A DNA stretch of 64,000 nucleotides from CAWDPQ01 sp049642465 (lineage in GTDB: Bacteria; Acidobacteriota; Vicinamibacteria; Vicinamibacterales; 2-12-FULL-66-21): NCBI GenBank assembly GCA_049642465.1, contig JBAROV010000224.1, positions 62,001-126,000 of the forward strand, read 5' to 3'. Position 1 is the stretch's first letter; the number at the start of each line of letters is the position of its first letter. Both the position numbers and the translations under genes were made by a program. Below the pieces are notes generated by a model, which saw only the letters and a program-made list of their open reading frames with translations, had not been told where the DNA came from and ran no database searches. This document shows, in pieces, positions 25,513 through 35,111 of the stretch.

Positions 25513-26706
25513 GTGCGTAAGCTCAACATCCTTCACATCTGCGATCACCTCGGATGGGCGGGGTCGCGCATGCACGGCGTCAAGCGGCTGTTTGCGTGGA
25601 TGATCCCGCGCTTTGACCGTGCTCGCTTCAACGTGTCGCTCATCAGTCTGCGCAAGCGCGATCCCGCGGACTCCACGCTCGAGGATCTCGGGATCGATGT
25701 CACCTATCTGCACAAATCGAAGTTCGATCCAGCCACTCTGCCAGCGCTGCTCAAACAGATCGATCACCGGCGCGCCGATGTGCTGCATCTGCACGGCTAT
25801 GGTGCGACCACGTTCGGCCGGCTGGCTGCTGCAATTCGCCGCCTGCCCACCGTCCTCCACGAGCACGCCAACCTCACCGACACACCCTGGTTCCAGAAGA
25901 TCGCGGATCGTGCGCTCGCGCCGTACACGGATATCGCTTTGGCCGTCTCGCGTTCGACGGCTGAATTCGTGATCCGCGCGCGGTTGGTGCCCGCTGCGCG
26001 CACGAAAGTCGTTTATCTTGGGGTCCCGCTGGAGGAATTCAGCCGTCATCGCAGCAGCGAAGAAGTCGGTGCGGCGCGGCGGTCGCTCGCCATTCCGCCA
26101 AATACCTTTGCGGTCGGAACGGTCACCCGCCTCATGCCGTCGAAAGGCAACGAGTACCTGGTTGAAGCGGCCCGCCTGGTCGTCGATCGGTTGCCCGATG
26201 TTCGCGTTTACATCGTCGGCGAGGGAGAGCTGCAGGCGGAGCTGGAAGGTCGGGCACGAGCGCTCGGGCTCGGCGATCGGCTGACATTCTGCGGTTTCCG
26301 GCGCGATGTGGCGGAAGCATTCGCCGCGTTCGATCTCGCCGTGTTCCCGTCGCTTTGGGAAGGAACCCCGCTGACGGTGTTCGAAGCGCTCGCGATGGGT
26401 AAGGCGATCGTCGCTACTGATGCTGATGGGCTTCGGGATGTGTTGACGAACGACGTGGACGCGAAGATCGTTCCGAGGCGCGATGCGGCCGCGCTCGCGG
26501 ACGCGATTGTGTCGCTTGCCAATGATGCGCCCCTTCGCCAGCGTCTCGCGATGAATGCGCGGCAGACCGGAGCGGCATACGACATCAATGTCTTCGTTCA
26601 GAAGATGGAACGGCTTTACGAATTGCTGCACGAGACGTCGCGAGTCACGCGCCGCCAGACCGCCATGCGCGAGGACTTGACGTTTCTGACCGGTGGCGCC
26701 AGATGA
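25513..26706 (+). CDS. Family 4 glycosyltransferase
   Basis: The GTG at 25513 gives RKLNILHICDHLGWAGS at the N-terminus and 397 residues; the open frame upstream overlaps the epimerase and is not used. The GT-B C-terminal half has GTVTRLMPSKGNEYLVEAA, then FPSLWEGTPLTVFEALAMG, the classic EGxPxxxxEA donor-binding motif of GT4. A nucleotide sugar donor and lipid-linked acceptor in the cytoplasm are likely. Its end overlaps the next ATG (ATGA). Confidence 0.82.
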   Translation: MRKLNILHICDHLGWAGSRMHGVKRLFAWMIPRFDRARFNVSLISLRKRDPADSTLEDLGIDVTYLHKSKFDPATLPALLKQIDHRRADVLHLHGYGATTFGRLAAAIRRLPTVLHEHANLTDTPWFQKIADRALAPYTDIALAVSRSTAEFVIRARLVPAARTKVVYLGVPLEEFSRHRSSEEVGAARRSLAIPPNTFAVGTVTRLMPSKGNEYLVEAARLVVDRLPDVRVYIVGEGELQAELEGRARALGLGDRLTFCGFRRDVAEAFAAFDLAVFPSLWEGTPLTVFEALAMGKAIVATDADGLRDVLTNDVDAKIVPRRDAAALADAIVSLANDAPLRQRLAMNARQTGAAYDINVFVQKMERLYELLHETSRVTRRQTAMREDLTFLTGGAR

Positions 26707-28649
26707 TCGGATCCTGGATTCGACAGGACCGCTGGCGCGAGCTCTCGGAGCGTGTTGGCGTGCTCGCGACCGCTGGAGTGTTCGTCACCCTCCTCGGCGT
26801 TGCGGTATCGCTCGACTACCCGCGCACGGCGCGCGGTTTCAAAGGCGATGAGGCGACGTACTACAGCCTGACCCACAGCCTCGCCCGCGACTTCGACTTT
26901 ACCTTTCAGCGCCAGGACCTCGTTCGGGTGTGGGAGGAATTCCCCGGACCTGAGGGAATCTTCCTGAAGCGTGGCAGCAAGATCGACTTCCAGCGGCAGG
27001 CGGGATTTCCTTTCGTCCGAATAGTGCGGACCGAGGATCCGGCCCGCTACCGGCTCTACTACGCCAAGTCATACATTTATCCGCTCTTCGCCGCCCCGTT
27101 CGTACGCGTGTTTGGCACCAATGGGTTTCTGATCTTCCACGCCGTCCTGCTGACCTTCGCGTATGCCGTCGCGTACCGCTTCTTGACGGCGCGCGGGGCC
27201 CGCCCCGGTGTGGCGGCATCGTTCACAGGGATTTTCATGTTTGGCTCGGTGGTCCCGGTGTACTTCGTCTGGCTGATGCCGGAAATCTTCAACTTCACGA
27301 TTGTGTTTTGTGCCTACTTTCTGTGGACCTACAAGCTGGTTGCACCGCCCGTTCCATCACCGAAGCGATTCGAACAATTCTTGCGTTCTCCGCGATCCGA
27401 CACGGTCGCCGCCGTACTCCTTGGGGTCGCGACGTTTTCCAAGCCTACTCACGTCATCTTGATAGGCCCACTGCTCGCCTGGTTGCTGTGGCGGCGCGAA
27501 CTTCGGCGGTTTTTGGCCGCAGGCCTTTCTTTCGCGCTGGTCGTGTTGGCGCTCTTCGCGATCAATGCAGCAATCACTGGCGATTTCAACTATCAGGGAG
27601 GGATTCGGAAGACCTTCTACAGCCGGACGGGCTTTCCGTTCGCCAACACATGGGAAACGTTCGACAACCGCGGCCAGAGCATGACGACGGACGCGGTGCC
27701 GTTCGACATCCTCTTTCATCGCGACACGGCGACGGTGTTGCTATGGAACCTGGGCTACTTCGTCGTTGGGCGCTACAACGGCCTGCTCCCCTATTTCTTC
27801 CCGGGGATCGTCGCTGCGGGACTCTTTCTGGGCGCCGGCCGCGAGCGGCGGACGTGGCAATGGCTGGTGGCTGGGGCACTCGTGGCAGGTGCGCTCGGCT
27901 TGATCGCATACATGCCCTACACCTATTCGGGTGGGGGTGCCCCAATCGGCAATCGCTACTATCTGAGCTACTACCCGCTGTTTCTGTTTCTCCTGCCTCC
28001 GCTTCGCGGAATTCGCGCGGTGTTGACGGCGCTGGCCATTGGTGCCCTGTTCACCGCCAAGCTGGTGCTGAACCCTTTTTACACTTCGTCCAATCCAGGC
28101 GAACACGCCAAGGCCGGCCCGCTCCGGCTGCTGCCAATCGAACGCACACTGCTGAACGATCTTGCCGTCAGCGCGGATCCGGATCGATCGCGCCGTCCGC
28201 TCGCCGGGACTCCACCCGTGACCGCGTACTTCGTAGACGACGGTGCGTATCCGCCCGAGGGGGAGATCTTCTGGTTGAGAGGAAAGTCGCGAGCCGACGT
28301 GCTGCTGCGGGCACCCACAACGCCCGGCGCGGATGGGAATCCGCTTCCGCTTCGCGTCCGCTCGTGGTCACTCGAAGTGACGAACGGCAGTTCGCCGAAT
28401 CACGTGACCGTCCGTTCCGGATGGCGTCGAGCGTCCATCGCACTCGCACCAGGAGAAGTTCGCACCATCGAGATTGGCGCCGGTGCGGGCGTGCCGTACA
28501 AACCGGCCAGGTTCCCGACGAACTACGTCTATGCCTTGTCGCTCGACACGAGCGACGGGTTCGTGCCGTTTCTCACAGACACGACGAGCACCGATAGCCG
28601 GTATCTCGGCGCGATGGTGCGTCTAACGCCGATCTATTTCAATCCGTAG
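26703..28649 (+). CDS. GT-C-like membrane protein with C-terminal periplasmic domain
   Basis: The 648-residue protein has the early loop motif FKGDEATYYSL (Asp-Glu near residues 43-44), typical of ArnT/PMT-like enzymes. About ten helices (to near residue 450) are followed by a roughly 170-residue soluble beta-rich domain with SWSLEVTN and VRSGWRRAS. It probably uses a polyprenyl phosphate sugar at the periplasmic face. It is the last gene of the coupled operon; its end overlaps the convergent flavoprotein gene by 11 bases with no hairpin between. Confidence 0.58.
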   Translation: MIGSWIRQDRWRELSERVGVLATAGVFVTLLGVAVSLDYPRTARGFKGDEATYYSLTHSLARDFDFTFQRQDLVRVWEEFPGPEGIFLKRGSKIDFQRQAGFPFVRIVRTEDPARYRLYYAKSYIYPLFAAPFVRVFGTNGFLIFHAVLLTFAYAVAYRFLTARGARPGVAASFTGIFMFGSVVPVYFVWLMPEIFNFTIVFCAYFLWTYKLVAPPVPSPKRFEQFLRSPRSDTVAAVLLGVATFSKPTHVILIGPLLAWLLWRRELRRFLAAGLSFALVVLALFAINAAITGDFNYQGGIRKTFYSRTGFPFANTWETFDNRGQSMTTDAVPFDILFHRDTATVLLWNLGYFVVGRYNGLLPYFFPGIVAAGLFLGAGRERRTWQWLVAGALVAGALGLIAYMPYTYSGGGAPIGNRYYLSYYPLFLFLLPPLRGIRAVLTALAIGALFTAKLVLNPFYTSSNPGEHAKAGPLRLLPIERTLLNDLAVSADPDRSRRPLAGTPPVTAYFVDDGAYPPEGEIFWLRGKSRADVLLRAPTTPGADGNPLPLRVRSWSLEVTNGSSPNHVTVRSGWRRASIALAPGEVRTIEIGAGAGVPYKPARFPTNYVYALSLDTSDGFVPFLTDTTSTDSRYLGAMVRLTPIYFNP

Positions 28650-30135
28650 CGGGGCCAGGCGGCACGTGCGGCTGGGTTGATTCGAGGGCCGTTGGATCGG
28701 CGAAGACGTCGCCGAGATCGACGTCTCCTTCCTCGTGGTATTCGTCGTCCGCATTGACCGCCCAGACGTCGTGGTGGGCGCCGAGCACGTTCTGCGCGGC
28801 GAGCAGCGCGGTGACCATCGAGTGGTCTTGATTGTTGTACTTGTGAAGTCCGTTGCGGCCGGCCACATGGAGGTTCGAAAAGCCAACAAGATAGCGGCTG
28901 ACGATGGCGAGCGCCGCTTCATAACCCTCGTCGTAGACGGGATAGGCTTTCGGCATTCGCACCACGGCGCCGTCAATGACCTTCGCTCCGTGCAGCAGTC
29001 CGATTTCCGTCACCTCTCGCGTGCCTAACTCAATCAGGTCGGCATCGGACATCGTCCAGAGGCCATCGCCTTCAAAGCAGAAATACTCCAGCCCGAGGCA
29101 TGTCTTCGACGCGTCTGGCACCATCGCCGGACTCCAGTTCTTGAAATTCTGGATGCGTCCAAGCTTGACGCGCGGATCGTGAACGTAGATCCAGTTATCG
29201 GGGAACAGGGTCGGCGCATCGACGATGAGCGCGACGGTGAGGAAGTCGCGGTAATGAAGCCGATCCGCGGCCGCGACGACTTCTGGTGGCGGCGCTGGTG
29301 AGAGACTGTGGATCAACTCGCGCAGCGGCATCGTGGCGACGACCGACGACACCGGCACGCGCTGGCGGGTTTGGTCATGTTCGTATTCGACAGCGATGAT
29401 CTGGCCGTCGGCGTGCTCGAGGCGTTTGACCCCGGCACCAAACTTGAGAAAGCCGCCGTGCCGGAGGAGATGATGGTGAAACGCGTCCCACATCATGCCA
29501 GGGCCCAGCCGCGGATATTCGAACTCGTGGATAAGGGTTTTGATCTGGCCACCGCTTGATTTCTTGGGCAGCAGCATGTTGACGATAGCGCTGACGAGCG
29601 AGAGCCCCTTGATTCGCTGAGCCGCCCATTGGGCGCCGATCTGGGAGCAGGGAATTCCCCATACCTTTTCGGTATAGGTCTTGAAAAAAATCGTGTAGAG
29701 CCGGCGGCCGAATCGGTTGGTCACCCAATCCTCGAACGTCACTTCCGGGGTGATGGGCCGCACGCGAATCCACATGTAACTGAGCAGCACGAGCAGCGCA
29801 TTGGCCAGGCCCAACCCCGAGAGCGCGTTCATCGGCTTCAGCGGATAATCGAAGAATTTCCCGCCGTAGTAGATGCGCGAGAGCCGGGGACGCTGCAGCA
29901 ATTCAGCGCCGAGCATGTCTCGCCAGAGCTGACGGACGGCGCGTACCTTCGTGAAAAACCGGTGGCCGCCGATGTCGAAGCGAAACCCTTTGTACTCAAC
30001 CGTCCGGGCGATGCCACCGACCTGGGTGTCCTTCTCGAGCACCAGCGGATGGCGGTCGTGCCGCGTGAGCAGCCACGCAGCGGTCAGACCGGCCGGACCA
30101 GCGCCGATAACGACGATCGGATCTCCATCGGACAT
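28639..30135 (-). CDS. FAD-dependent oxidoreductase, UDP-galactopyranose mutase/amine-oxidase type
   Basis: The 498-residue protein has VVIGAGPAGLTAAWLL (residues 8-23), VLEKDTQVGGIARTVEYKG and FDIGGHRFFTK, the GG doublet and second FAD motif of the protoporphyrinogen-oxidase-like superfamily. WVTNRFGRRLYTIFFKTYTEKVWG is characteristic of family members found in glycan clusters. The C-terminal GLHKYNNQDHSM binds FAD. It may isomerise a nucleotide sugar ring or desaturate a lipid; the sequence does not decide. It diverges from the 30254 gene across 118 bases. Confidence 0.7.
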   Translation of the reverse strand: MSDGDPIVVIGAGPAGLTAAWLLTRHDRHPLVLEKDTQVGGIARTVEYKGFRFDIGGHRFFTKVRAVRQLWRDMLGAELLQRPRLSRIYYGGKFFDYPLKPMNALSGLGLANALLVLLSYMWIRVRPITPEVTFEDWVTNRFGRRLYTIFFKTYTEKVWGIPCSQIGAQWAAQRIKGLSLVSAIVNMLLPKKSSGGQIKTLIHEFEYPRLGPGMMWDAFHHHLLRHGGFLKFGAGVKRLEHADGQIIAVEYEHDQTRQRVPVSSVVATMPLRELIHSLSPAPPPEVVAAADRLHYRDFLTVALIVDAPTLFPDNWIYVHDPRVKLGRIQNFKNWSPAMVPDASKTCLGLEYFCFEGDGLWTMSDADLIELGTREVTEIGLLHGAKVIDGAVVRMPKAYPVYDEGYEAALAIVSRYLVGFSNLHVAGRNGLHKYNNQDHSMVTALLAAQNVLGAHHDVWAVNADDEYHEEGDVDLGDVFADPTALESTQPHVPPGPATD

Positions 30136-30253
30136 TTAGTGGACTGTATCAATCATTTCTGGGGCGGCCGCTCCGTTGTCGCGGTCCGGGGAATCATGGT
30201 GGCAACGGCAAAGCCAGAAATGGTAGCACGCACCATTCATCGCGCCTTGACGC

Positions 30254-32350
30254 GTGCATGATCGATTGACGAAGATCGACCGCGTGTCAACATCTTCGCG
30301 GCGGGCGCGAGCGCTGGCAGCGGTGCTGGCGACCCTCGCTGCCGTCGCGATTGCTCTCACCATTCGCGCGATCGCGCCGTTCGGGGCGGGCTTGTTGCTG
30401 TGCGGGATGGTCGCGCTCTTTGCCGTTCCCGGTCTGGTCGTCGCGTGGATCGTCTTTGCACCTCGTCCCGGCCGGCTGCTCGCGGTCTGCGGCGTTGGCC
30501 CAATCTGGGGTTACGGCCTGAGTTCGGCGGCCCTGCTGGCTCTGTGGGCTGTGGGCGTGCGCAGCTGGCCGTTGCTCCTCGCACCTGCGCTTGCTTCGCT
30601 TCTCGCGGCGCCACTTGCGGGACTCGCGCGAGGATCAATCACGGCGGCACCGGCGCGCCGTGCGGACCTTCTGGCTATCCTCATCCTGATTGCCCTCGTG
30701 CCGGCGATCGTCGGCCGACCCTTCGCACGAGTTGGCGAAGAGGTTCCGGACGGACGCGCGTATCGCGCGTACTTCACGGCCGACATGGTCTGGCGGATGG
30801 CGGTCGTGGCCGAACTGAGCAAAGGAGAGTTCCCGCCACGTAATCCGTTCTACCGGGGTGACCGGATGCACTACTACTGGCTGGCGCACCTGTTGCCGGC
30901 TGCCGAGTATCGCCTGCTGCACAAGCAGGTGAGCATCGAGCAGATCCTGCTCACCCATTCGGTCGCGCTGGATCTGGCCTTCGTAATGTTCCTGTTCGCC
31001 TTCGCCCGGCAATGGATCGAGAGTACGGGCGCTGTCCTGGTCGCGTGTATCGCGGCCCTGCTCGGTTCGAGTTTCGAAGGGACCGAGCGCGTCTTTTATT
31101 ACTGGCGACAGGGTGCGCCGCTGACCCTGGTCGAGACCCTCAATATCGACGCGGTCACGCGATGGTTCTATGGAAGTCTGCCGGTCGACGGCCTGCAGCG
31201 CCTGCTGTGGTACCAGCCCCATCATTCCACCGGCTACTCGCTAGGACTCTCCGCGCTGTGGCTGGCCGGGCGCGCAGACGATCCGCTGTCACCCCGGGTG
31301 ATGGCGCTTTGCGGCGCACTGCTCGGATTGTGTCTGCTGCTCAGCACGTTTTCCGCGATTATGCTCACGGTCATGGTCGCCTCGGTCACGCTCATTCGTG
31401 TGATTGCTGGCCGTGAGTGGCGAAGGACGTTGCCGGCGGCCATTGCCGGCGCGGTACCGTTGGGTGCCGCGACCGCGCTCGCATTCTCCCTCCACTACGT
31501 CGACCGCTCTGGCAGTTCGCTCTTTCGGATCCTGGCAAACCCGCTCGCGTTCCAGCACACAACGGCTGTCCTGATTCTCAGCTTCGGGCCGCTCTTGCTC
31601 GGCGGCATCGCCGGAACGGTATCCGCTGTTCGCGCACGTCGCGATTCGTTCATCCCGATTGTGGTCATCGTGCTGGTCTCGTTCCTGTTCTACTTTTTCG
31701 TCGATCTTCGGGACCATCAGTTCGTCTACGTCGGCTGGCGTGCCGGGCACCTCCTGTTCATTGCGTTGACGGTGCTCACCGGCCTGGCGATTCAGGAGTT
31801 GATGCGGAGACCTCCGCCGATTCGCGCGTCGTTCGTGGTTGCTGCTGCCATTCTTCTCCTTCTCTCGGCGCCAACATTCGCGATTGATTTCTACAACACC
31901 CAGGACATCAGCAACCGGAGACCGGGCCCGGGCTTCCCCTGGACCCTGGTTCTCTCGCATGATGAACTCGACATGCTGAAGTGGATCAAGAGCTACACGC
32001 GGCCGAATGCGATCGTTCAGGTCGAGCCATTCAGCCGGGACCCGAGTACGTGGGCGTATGTGCCGGCGTTTGCCGAGCGGCGGATGGCTGCGGGATTACC
32101 GATCTCGATGGTGCCGTTGCACAAGTACGAGGCCGCCAGCGTGCAAGTGCGCGCCCTCTACCAAGAGACCGATCCTCGAGGCGCTTACCAGCGCGCGGCA
32201 CAACTTGGCATCGATTACCTCATCGTCGGCGGGCCGGAGCGGCGGGCGTATCCGGCATTCGAGGGGATGCTCGCGGCAAGCCCGGTCCACTTCCGGCCAG
32301 TGTTCAAGCGCCCTGACTTATCACTCTACGCCGTGGAAGGTGGCCACTGA
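30254..32350 (+). CDS. Large membrane protein of the DUF2298/YYY type
   Basis: The 698-residue protein has about twelve helices. The loop VPDGRAYRAYFTADMVWR, then PRNPFYRGDRMHYYWLAHLL (near residues 195-215), is the acidic and aromatic periplasmic loop typical of DUF2298/YYY glycosyltransferase-like proteins. A C-terminal soluble domain includes EVEPFSRDPSTWAY-like sequence. A GT-C role in glycan assembly is likely. The GTG at 30254 is used; GTG 30284 is an alternative. The next gene starts 20 bases later. Confidence 0.58.
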   Translation: MHDRLTKIDRVSTSSRRARALAAVLATLAAVAIALTIRAIAPFGAGLLLCGMVALFAVPGLVVAWIVFAPRPGRLLAVCGVGPIWGYGLSSAALLALWAVGVRSWPLLLAPALASLLAAPLAGLARGSITAAPARRADLLAILILIALVPAIVGRPFARVGEEVPDGRAYRAYFTADMVWRMAVVAELSKGEFPPRNPFYRGDRMHYYWLAHLLPAAEYRLLHKQVSIEQILLTHSVALDLAFVMFLFAFARQWIESTGAVLVACIAALLGSSFEGTERVFYYWRQGAPLTLVETLNIDAVTRWFYGSLPVDGLQRLLWYQPHHSTGYSLGLSALWLAGRADDPLSPRVMALCGALLGLCLLLSTFSAIMLTVMVASVTLIRVIAGREWRRTLPAAIAGAVPLGAATALAFSLHYVDRSGSSLFRILANPLAFQHTTAVLILSFGPLLLGGIAGTVSAVRARRDSFIPIVVIVLVSFLFYFFVDLRDHQFVYVGWRAGHLLFIALTVLTGLAIQELMRRPPPIRASFVVAAAILLLLSAPTFAIDFYNTQDISNRRPGPGFPWTLVLSHDELDMLKWIKSYTRPNAIVQVEPFSRDPSTWAYVPAFAERRMAAGLPISMVPLHKYEAASVQVRALYQETDPRGAYQRAAQLGIDYLIVGGPERRAYPAFEGMLAASPVHFRPVFKRPDLSLYAVEGGH

Positions 32351-32370
32351 TTGGTGACGCCGGTTCTTCG

Positions 32371-33414
32371 ATGAGAGTGGCTGTCGTTACATCGAGTCCA
32401 CCTCTGGTTGAGGGTGGACATCTGGTGATTGCGCGGGCGCTCGTCACGGCCCTCCGCGACGAGGGGCACGACGCCGATATCGTCGTCACTCCGCAGAATC
32501 CCTTTGGCCATCAGGCGTCAGCCTATCTGGCGACATGGCTTACCGACGTGCGGTCGAGCGATGGCAAGCCGATCGATCGCGTCATCAGCCTGCGCTATCC
32601 GAGCTATGCCGTCAGGCATCCGCAACATGTGTGCTGGCTGAATCACACGATGCGCGAGTACTACGACTTGTGGGATCGGTTCAGCGTGACGCTCAGTCCC
32701 GAGGGTCGGCTGAAGGAATCCATCCGGCGTCGAATCATCCAGCAAACGGACCGTTATCTGCTGACGCACAACGTCAGGCGTGTGTTCGTGCAATCAAGGA
32801 CGATTCAGGATCGGCTCCGAATGTGGCCGTCCTTGAAGACACGGATTCTGTATCCGCCCGCGCCGCAGCGAGGCTATCGCTGCGACGATTATGGCGACTA
32901 CATCTTCATGGTGTCGCGGCTGACGCTGCTGAAGCGGGCTGATCTCCTGGTCCGCGCGCTGGCGTTGCCGGCAGCCGCGGGCATTCGTGCGGTCATCGCG
33001 GGCGAAGGGGAGGAATACGGGCCGCTGCAACAGCTCGTTGCCAACCTGAAGGTGGGCGATCGGGTCAACCTCGAGGGGCGTCTGACCGAAGAGCAGCTGC
33101 TGACCCACTTGGCCCGCTGTCGTGCAGTGTGCTTTCCGCCGCTCGACGAAGACTACGGTTTCGTGACGGTTGAAGCCTTTGCCTCGCGGAAAGCGGTCAT
33201 CACGTGCCGGGACAGCGGAGGCCCGGCCGAACTCGTCATCGATGGTGAACACGGATTCGTCTCGGAGCCCACGCCGGATGCGCTGGCTGACGCGTTGCGG
33301 AAGATCATGAAAAGCCGGGATCTGGCCGAACGACTCGGACGCCAGGCATGTGAAAAGGGGGCGCATTTCACCTGGCCGGAAACCGTGCGGACGCTCCTCG
33401 CGGTAGACTCGTAG
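32371..33414 (+). CDS. Family 4 glycosyltransferase
   Basis: The 347-residue GT-B protein starts RVAVVTSSPPLVEGGHLVIA. The C-terminal half has YIFMVSRLTLLKRADLLVRA and FPPLDEDYGFVTVEAFASR, the E(x7)E-like donor site (DEDYGFVTVEA). It would add one sugar in the cytoplasm. It sits downstream of the YYY-type gene and 6 bases before ttcA, which is probably co-transcribed by read-through rather than by function. Confidence 0.8.
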   Translation: MRVAVVTSSPPLVEGGHLVIARALVTALRDEGHDADIVVTPQNPFGHQASAYLATWLTDVRSSDGKPIDRVISLRYPSYAVRHPQHVCWLNHTMREYYDLWDRFSVTLSPEGRLKESIRRRIIQQTDRYLLTHNVRRVFVQSRTIQDRLRMWPSLKTRILYPPAPQRGYRCDDYGDYIFMVSRLTLLKRADLLVRALALPAAAGIRAVIAGEGEEYGPLQQLVANLKVGDRVNLEGRLTEEQLLTHLARCRAVCFPPLDEDYGFVTVEAFASRKAVITCRDSGGPAELVIDGEHGFVSEPTPDALADALRKIMKSRDLAERLGRQACEKGAHFTWPETVRTLLAVDS

Positions 33415-33420
33415 ACTGAA

Positions 33421-34236
33421 ATGGGTTACGCGTCTCCTTTGGAAGCACGTCTCGCGAAGAAGGTCACGAAAGCCATCAGCGATTACCGTTTGATTGAAGA
33501 CGGCGATCGGGTGATGGTCGGCCTGTCCGGTGGAAAAGACAGTTGGGCGTTGCTGCAGATTCTCGACGTCCTCCGCCAGCGAGCGCCCATCGGCTTTTCG
33601 CTGGTCGCCGTCACGGTGGACTCAGGATACGATGGGTACCGCCACGACCTGATCGCCCGCACCTGCGAGCAGCGCGATTGGGAGTATCGCATCGTGCACA
33701 CGGAGATTGGCGAGATGGTGGACGACCTCATCGATCAGAGCGCGACGCCCTGTTCGCTGTGCGCCCGGATGCGCCGGGGCGTGCTCTACCGGATTGCCAA
33801 CGAGGTTGGCGCGTCGAAAATCGCGCTCGGCCATCATCTGGATGATTTCATCGAGACGCTACTGTTGAACCTGTTCTTTGCCGGAAGCCTCAAAGCCATG
33901 CCGGCACGCCTGGTCTCCGACAACGGTGAACACGTGGTGGTACGGCCGCTGGTGACGGTGACCGAAGCGGAGGCTCGGAACTACGCCAAGGAGCGGTCGC
34001 TCCCGATCATCAGCTGCTGTTGCCGCGCATGTGGCGACCTCAGTTTGCAACGCCAGCGCGTCAAACGCCTGATTGCCGAACTCGAAGTCGAACATCCGGA
34101 CATCAAGAATTCCATGATCCGGGCGCTCGCCAACGTGGCGAGCCGGCACCTGCTCGATCTCCGACTCAATCCCCTTTCCGAACTGCGCGCGGCAGCCGCG
34201 ACTGCCGCACCGCTGCGGTGGCGAGGAACGGCATAG
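33421..34236 (+). CDS. ttcA: tRNA 2-thiocytidine biosynthesis protein
   Basis: The 271-residue protein has the PP-loop SGGKDS (residues 36-41) that activates C32 of tRNA by adenylation. It has two Cys pairs for the Fe-S cluster (CSLCARMRRG near 112-121; CCCRACGD near 200-207). HHLDDFIETLLLN is the family's conserved helix. It makes s2C32 in tRNA in the cytoplasm. The C-terminal extension ending LRWRGTA is poorly conserved. Neighbours do not share the pathway. Confidence 0.88.
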   Translation: MGYASPLEARLAKKVTKAISDYRLIEDGDRVMVGLSGGKDSWALLQILDVLRQRAPIGFSLVAVTVDSGYDGYRHDLIARTCEQRDWEYRIVHTEIGEMVDDLIDQSATPCSLCARMRRGVLYRIANEVGASKIALGHHLDDFIETLLLNLFFAGSLKAMPARLVSDNGEHVVVRPLVTVTEAEARNYAKERSLPIISCCCRACGDLSLQRQRVKRLIAELEVEHPDIKNSMIRALANVASRHLLDLRLNPLSELRAAAATAAPLRWRGTA

Positions 34237-34237
34237 C

Positions 34238-35098
34238 GTGAATCATCGCCGTTCGCTCGTCTTCGGATTCGCTACTTTTCTGCTCTTGCTGCTTCGCTTA
34301 GACGCGCACGCCCAACAGCGGCCTCTCGTCACCGAGGATCCAGAAACGGTCGGTTCCGGTCTCATCCTCGTCGAGGGCGGGGTCGACGTTCAGCGGAGCA
34401 TTCTCTTCCCGGTTTCTGGTCTCGAAGGGAATCTGCTGCGGGCGCCGCTTCTCGGTGTCAGCATTGGCGTTGGCCCGATCGCCGAGTTGCAGATCGACGG
34501 CGGCTTCTATCAGCGACTGGACATCACGTCCAGGCGTCCTGCGCCGCTCTCGTCGCACCTCGATTTCACGGGTAATCGCACGACGGATGTCGATGATGCC
34601 GTCCTTGCGATGAAGATTCGGTTGGTACCGGAGGGCTCGAGCCGCCCTGCGGTCGGTCTCCGGTTTGCGACGCGGCTTCCGAACGCCGGCAACGAGAGCG
34701 GGCTGGGAATCGATACGTTGGAGTTCCAGGCCACGGCGCTCGTCGGAAAGACTGTCCAGTCCATCCGCGCCGTCGCGAATGTTGGCCTCGCCATTCTCGG
34801 TGATCCCACGCGCGGCGATCAGCAGGGCGACTTGTTGACTTACGGATTATCCTTAGCGCGAGCGGTCAGGCAAGGCGTCGAGATCGTTGCAGAAGTGAAC
34901 GGTCGCTACGCGGCGACTTACGATGAAGACACGCCGCCCGGCGGGGAGAGTCGCGCGACGGTCCGCCTCGGCGGCCGGATCACGACTGGGACGGTTCGGT
35001 TCGATGCCGCTGCGCTGATCGGGACCACGCCGCGCGACCCGAATATCGGGTTCACCGTGGGGTTGACGTGGGTGTTCCGGGCGTTCACCTTACCGTAA
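34238..35098 (+). CDS. Secreted probable outer-membrane beta-barrel protein
   Basis: The 286-residue protein starts with GTG one base after the ttcA stop. A signal peptide (FGFATFLLLLLRLDAHA, cleaved before QQRPLV) is followed by VTEDPETVGSGLILVEGGV, then paired strands with small residues (AELQIDGGFYQRL, FTVGLTWVFRAFTL). This pattern is seen in transporter-like (phenol-degradation MetA-like) barrels. The function is unknown. The gap to the dapF-like gene is 13 bases. Confidence 0.55.
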   Translation: MNHRRSLVFGFATFLLLLLRLDAHAQQRPLVTEDPETVGSGLILVEGGVDVQRSILFPVSGLEGNLLRAPLLGVSIGVGPIAELQIDGGFYQRLDITSRRPAPLSSHLDFTGNRTTDVDDAVLAMKIRLVPEGSSRPAVGLRFATRLPNAGNESGLGIDTLEFQATALVGKTVQSIRAVANVGLAILGDPTRGDQQGDLLTYGLSLARAVRQGVEIVAEVNGRYAATYDEDTPPGGESRATVRLGGRITTGTVRFDAAALIGTTPRDPNIGFTVGLTWVFRAFTLP

Positions 35099-35111
35099 GC
35101 CGTCCCGTCCG

